Below are positions 5,286 through 5,998 of a DNA stretch of 5,998 nucleotides, piece after piece; the first letter of the stretch is position 1; every line of letters begins with the position of its first letter. Position numbers and translations under genes: made by a program. This DNA comes from Caldilineaceae bacterium. GTDB lineage: Bacteria > Chloroflexota > Anaerolineae > Caldilineales > Caldilineaceae. The stretch spans positions 1-5,998 of the forward strand of contig JAHEML010000273.1 in assembly GCA_024643705.1 (NCBI GenBank), read 5' to 3'. The notes under the pieces were generated by a model, which was not told the origin of the DNA, did no database searches, and was given only the letters and a program-made list of their open reading frames with translations.

Positions 5286-5998
5286 ATGTATGCAGCAAAA
5301 AGTAAGACCAACCGGCTGACCACGCCGGGAGCAACCTGGCTGGCGCTCATTCTGGTGTTTGGATTGTTGCTGGGCGCATGTGCCGCCCCCGCAGCAGCAC
5401 CGGCCACCGAAGCCCCCGCAGCCGAAGCCCCCGCAGCGGCCGAAGCAACCGCAGCACCCGCAGCCGAAGCCCCGGCTGCCGAAGAATTGACCCGTGCCAA
5501 TACCCTCATCTTTGCCGCTGACGCCACTGACCTGATTTCGCTGGACCCGGCAGTTGCCTATGAGTTTGGCGGTATTCAGGTGGTGGGCAGCGTCTATGAG
5601 ACACTGGTCAGCTTCGAGCCAGGCGAATCCGGCATCAAGCCCCTGCTGGCCGAATCCTGGGATATCGAAACGACGGCGGATGGTTCCACTGTTACCTTCC
5701 ACCTGAACCCAGCCGCGACCTTTGCCAGTGGCAACCCTGTCACCGCACAGGATGTAGTCTTCTCCTGGGCACGGGCCATCGACATCAACAAATCCCCCGC
5801 CTTCCTGCTCACAGATATCTCCGCCCAGACGAAAGATACCTTCCGGGCGGTGGATGAGAAGACATTCGAGGTGGACTTGCCTTCCACTGTCAGCCCCCAG
5901 GTTTTCCTCTCCGTCATCTCCTTCAGCCTGACGGCTGTGGTGGAGCAGGCAATTGTGGAAGCCAACATGGGCGACGACATGGCCTCGACCTGGATGAA
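5286..5998 (+). CDS. Family-5 solute-binding lipoprotein of an ABC importer (Dpp/Opp/Nik type), 3' end beyond window
   Basis: The first 237 residues of an extracytoplasmic binding protein; the frame stays open to the right edge (family members usually have 500-600 residues). A basic N-terminus (Lys5, Lys7, Arg10) precedes a hydrophobic stretch (about 18-31) and lipobox LLGAC, so Cys32 should be lipidated and the protein membrane-anchored outside the cell. Residues 33-67 form an Ala/Pro/Glu/Thr linker. The binding domain then begins with TLIFAADATDLISLDP (73-88) and VYETLVSF (103-110), followed by LLAESWDIETTADGSTVTF (120-138) and FASGNPVTAQDVVFSW (146-161), the classic start of SBP_bac_5 proteins. 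Likely ligands are peptides, but this family also binds nickel, sugars and other compounds. It follows a 361-bp regulatory gap and is probably the first gene of a separate operon with two permeases and ATPases downstream. Family confident, ligand unknown. Confidence 0.92.
   Translation, partial: MYAAKSKTNRLTTPGATWLALILVFGLLLGACAAPAAAPATEAPAAEAPAAAEATAAPAAEAPAAEELTRANTLIFAADATDLISLDPAVAYEFGGIQVVGSVYETLVSFEPGESGIKPLLAESWDIETTADGSTVTFHLNPAATFASGNPVTAQDVVFSWARAIDINKSPAFLLTDISAQTKDTFRAVDEKTFEVDLPSTVSPQVFLSVISFSLTAVVEQAIVEANMGDDMASTWM
5406..5486 (+). repeat. Imperfect 15-bp tandem repeat coding for the lipoprotein linker
   Basis: Codons for E-A-P-A-A recur: GAAGCCCCCGCAGCC at 5409-5423 is followed by a copy differing in the last base at 5424-5438, then degenerate copies up to 5486. 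The repeats encode the flexible Ala/Pro/Glu tether between the lipid anchor and the binding domain. Such tracts can change length by slippage, though the copies here are few and imperfect. Confidence 0.65.

Noticed and set aside
5241..5702. Gly/Cys-rich and Ala-rich open frames on the minus strand
   Set aside because: Both are antisense readings of the Ala/Pro/Glu linker codons of the lipoprotein, whose signal peptide, lipobox and SBP motifs are clear.

Overview
The window looks like part of a GC-rich bacterial chromosome, most plausibly from the Chloroflexota (Anaerolineae/Caldilineae type). The main clue is the start of the last gene: a lipoprotein signal peptide whose cysteine is followed by a long Ala/Pro/Glu linker, a style common in solute-binding proteins of that phylum. 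This assignment is an inference; no rRNA or marker gene is present.

Layout, all on the + strand. (1) 5-850: inner-membrane permease of a CUT1 (MalG/UgpE-like) ABC importer; its partner genes are presumably beyond the left edge. (2) 896-2377: cytosolic sulfatase-family hydrolase with a formylglycine-type CSPSR motif. (3) 2374-4203: PHP/DUF3604-like metal-dependent hydrolase of 609 residues, overlapping the sulfatase stop by ATGA. (4) 4217-4924: small glycerophosphodiester phosphodiesterase-family protein. These four genes are tightly packed and form one probable transcription unit. (5) 4925-5285: an AT-richer spacer with several inverted repeats, a weak terminator candidate, a TATAAT box, a bulged 14-bp hairpin and a near-perfect 24-bp palindrome. 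(6) 5286 to the right edge: N-terminal 237 residues of a family-5 (Dpp/Opp/Nik type) solute-binding lipoprotein, which probably starts a second transporter operon.

Reading of the whole: a CUT1 importer is followed by three hydrolases from three unrelated folds (alkaline-phosphatase superfamily, PHP, GDPD TIM barrel). All are metal-dependent ester-cleaving families and none has a visible signal peptide. The simplest model is import of an esterified small molecule (glycerophosphodiester, phosphorylated or sulfated sugar/polyol) that is dismantled in the cytoplasm. The E. coli ugp operon (CUT1 importer plus the GDPD UgpQ) is a known precedent for part of this arrangement, but the sulfatase plus PHP/DUF3604 pair is not part of it. 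The substrate cannot be read from the sequence.
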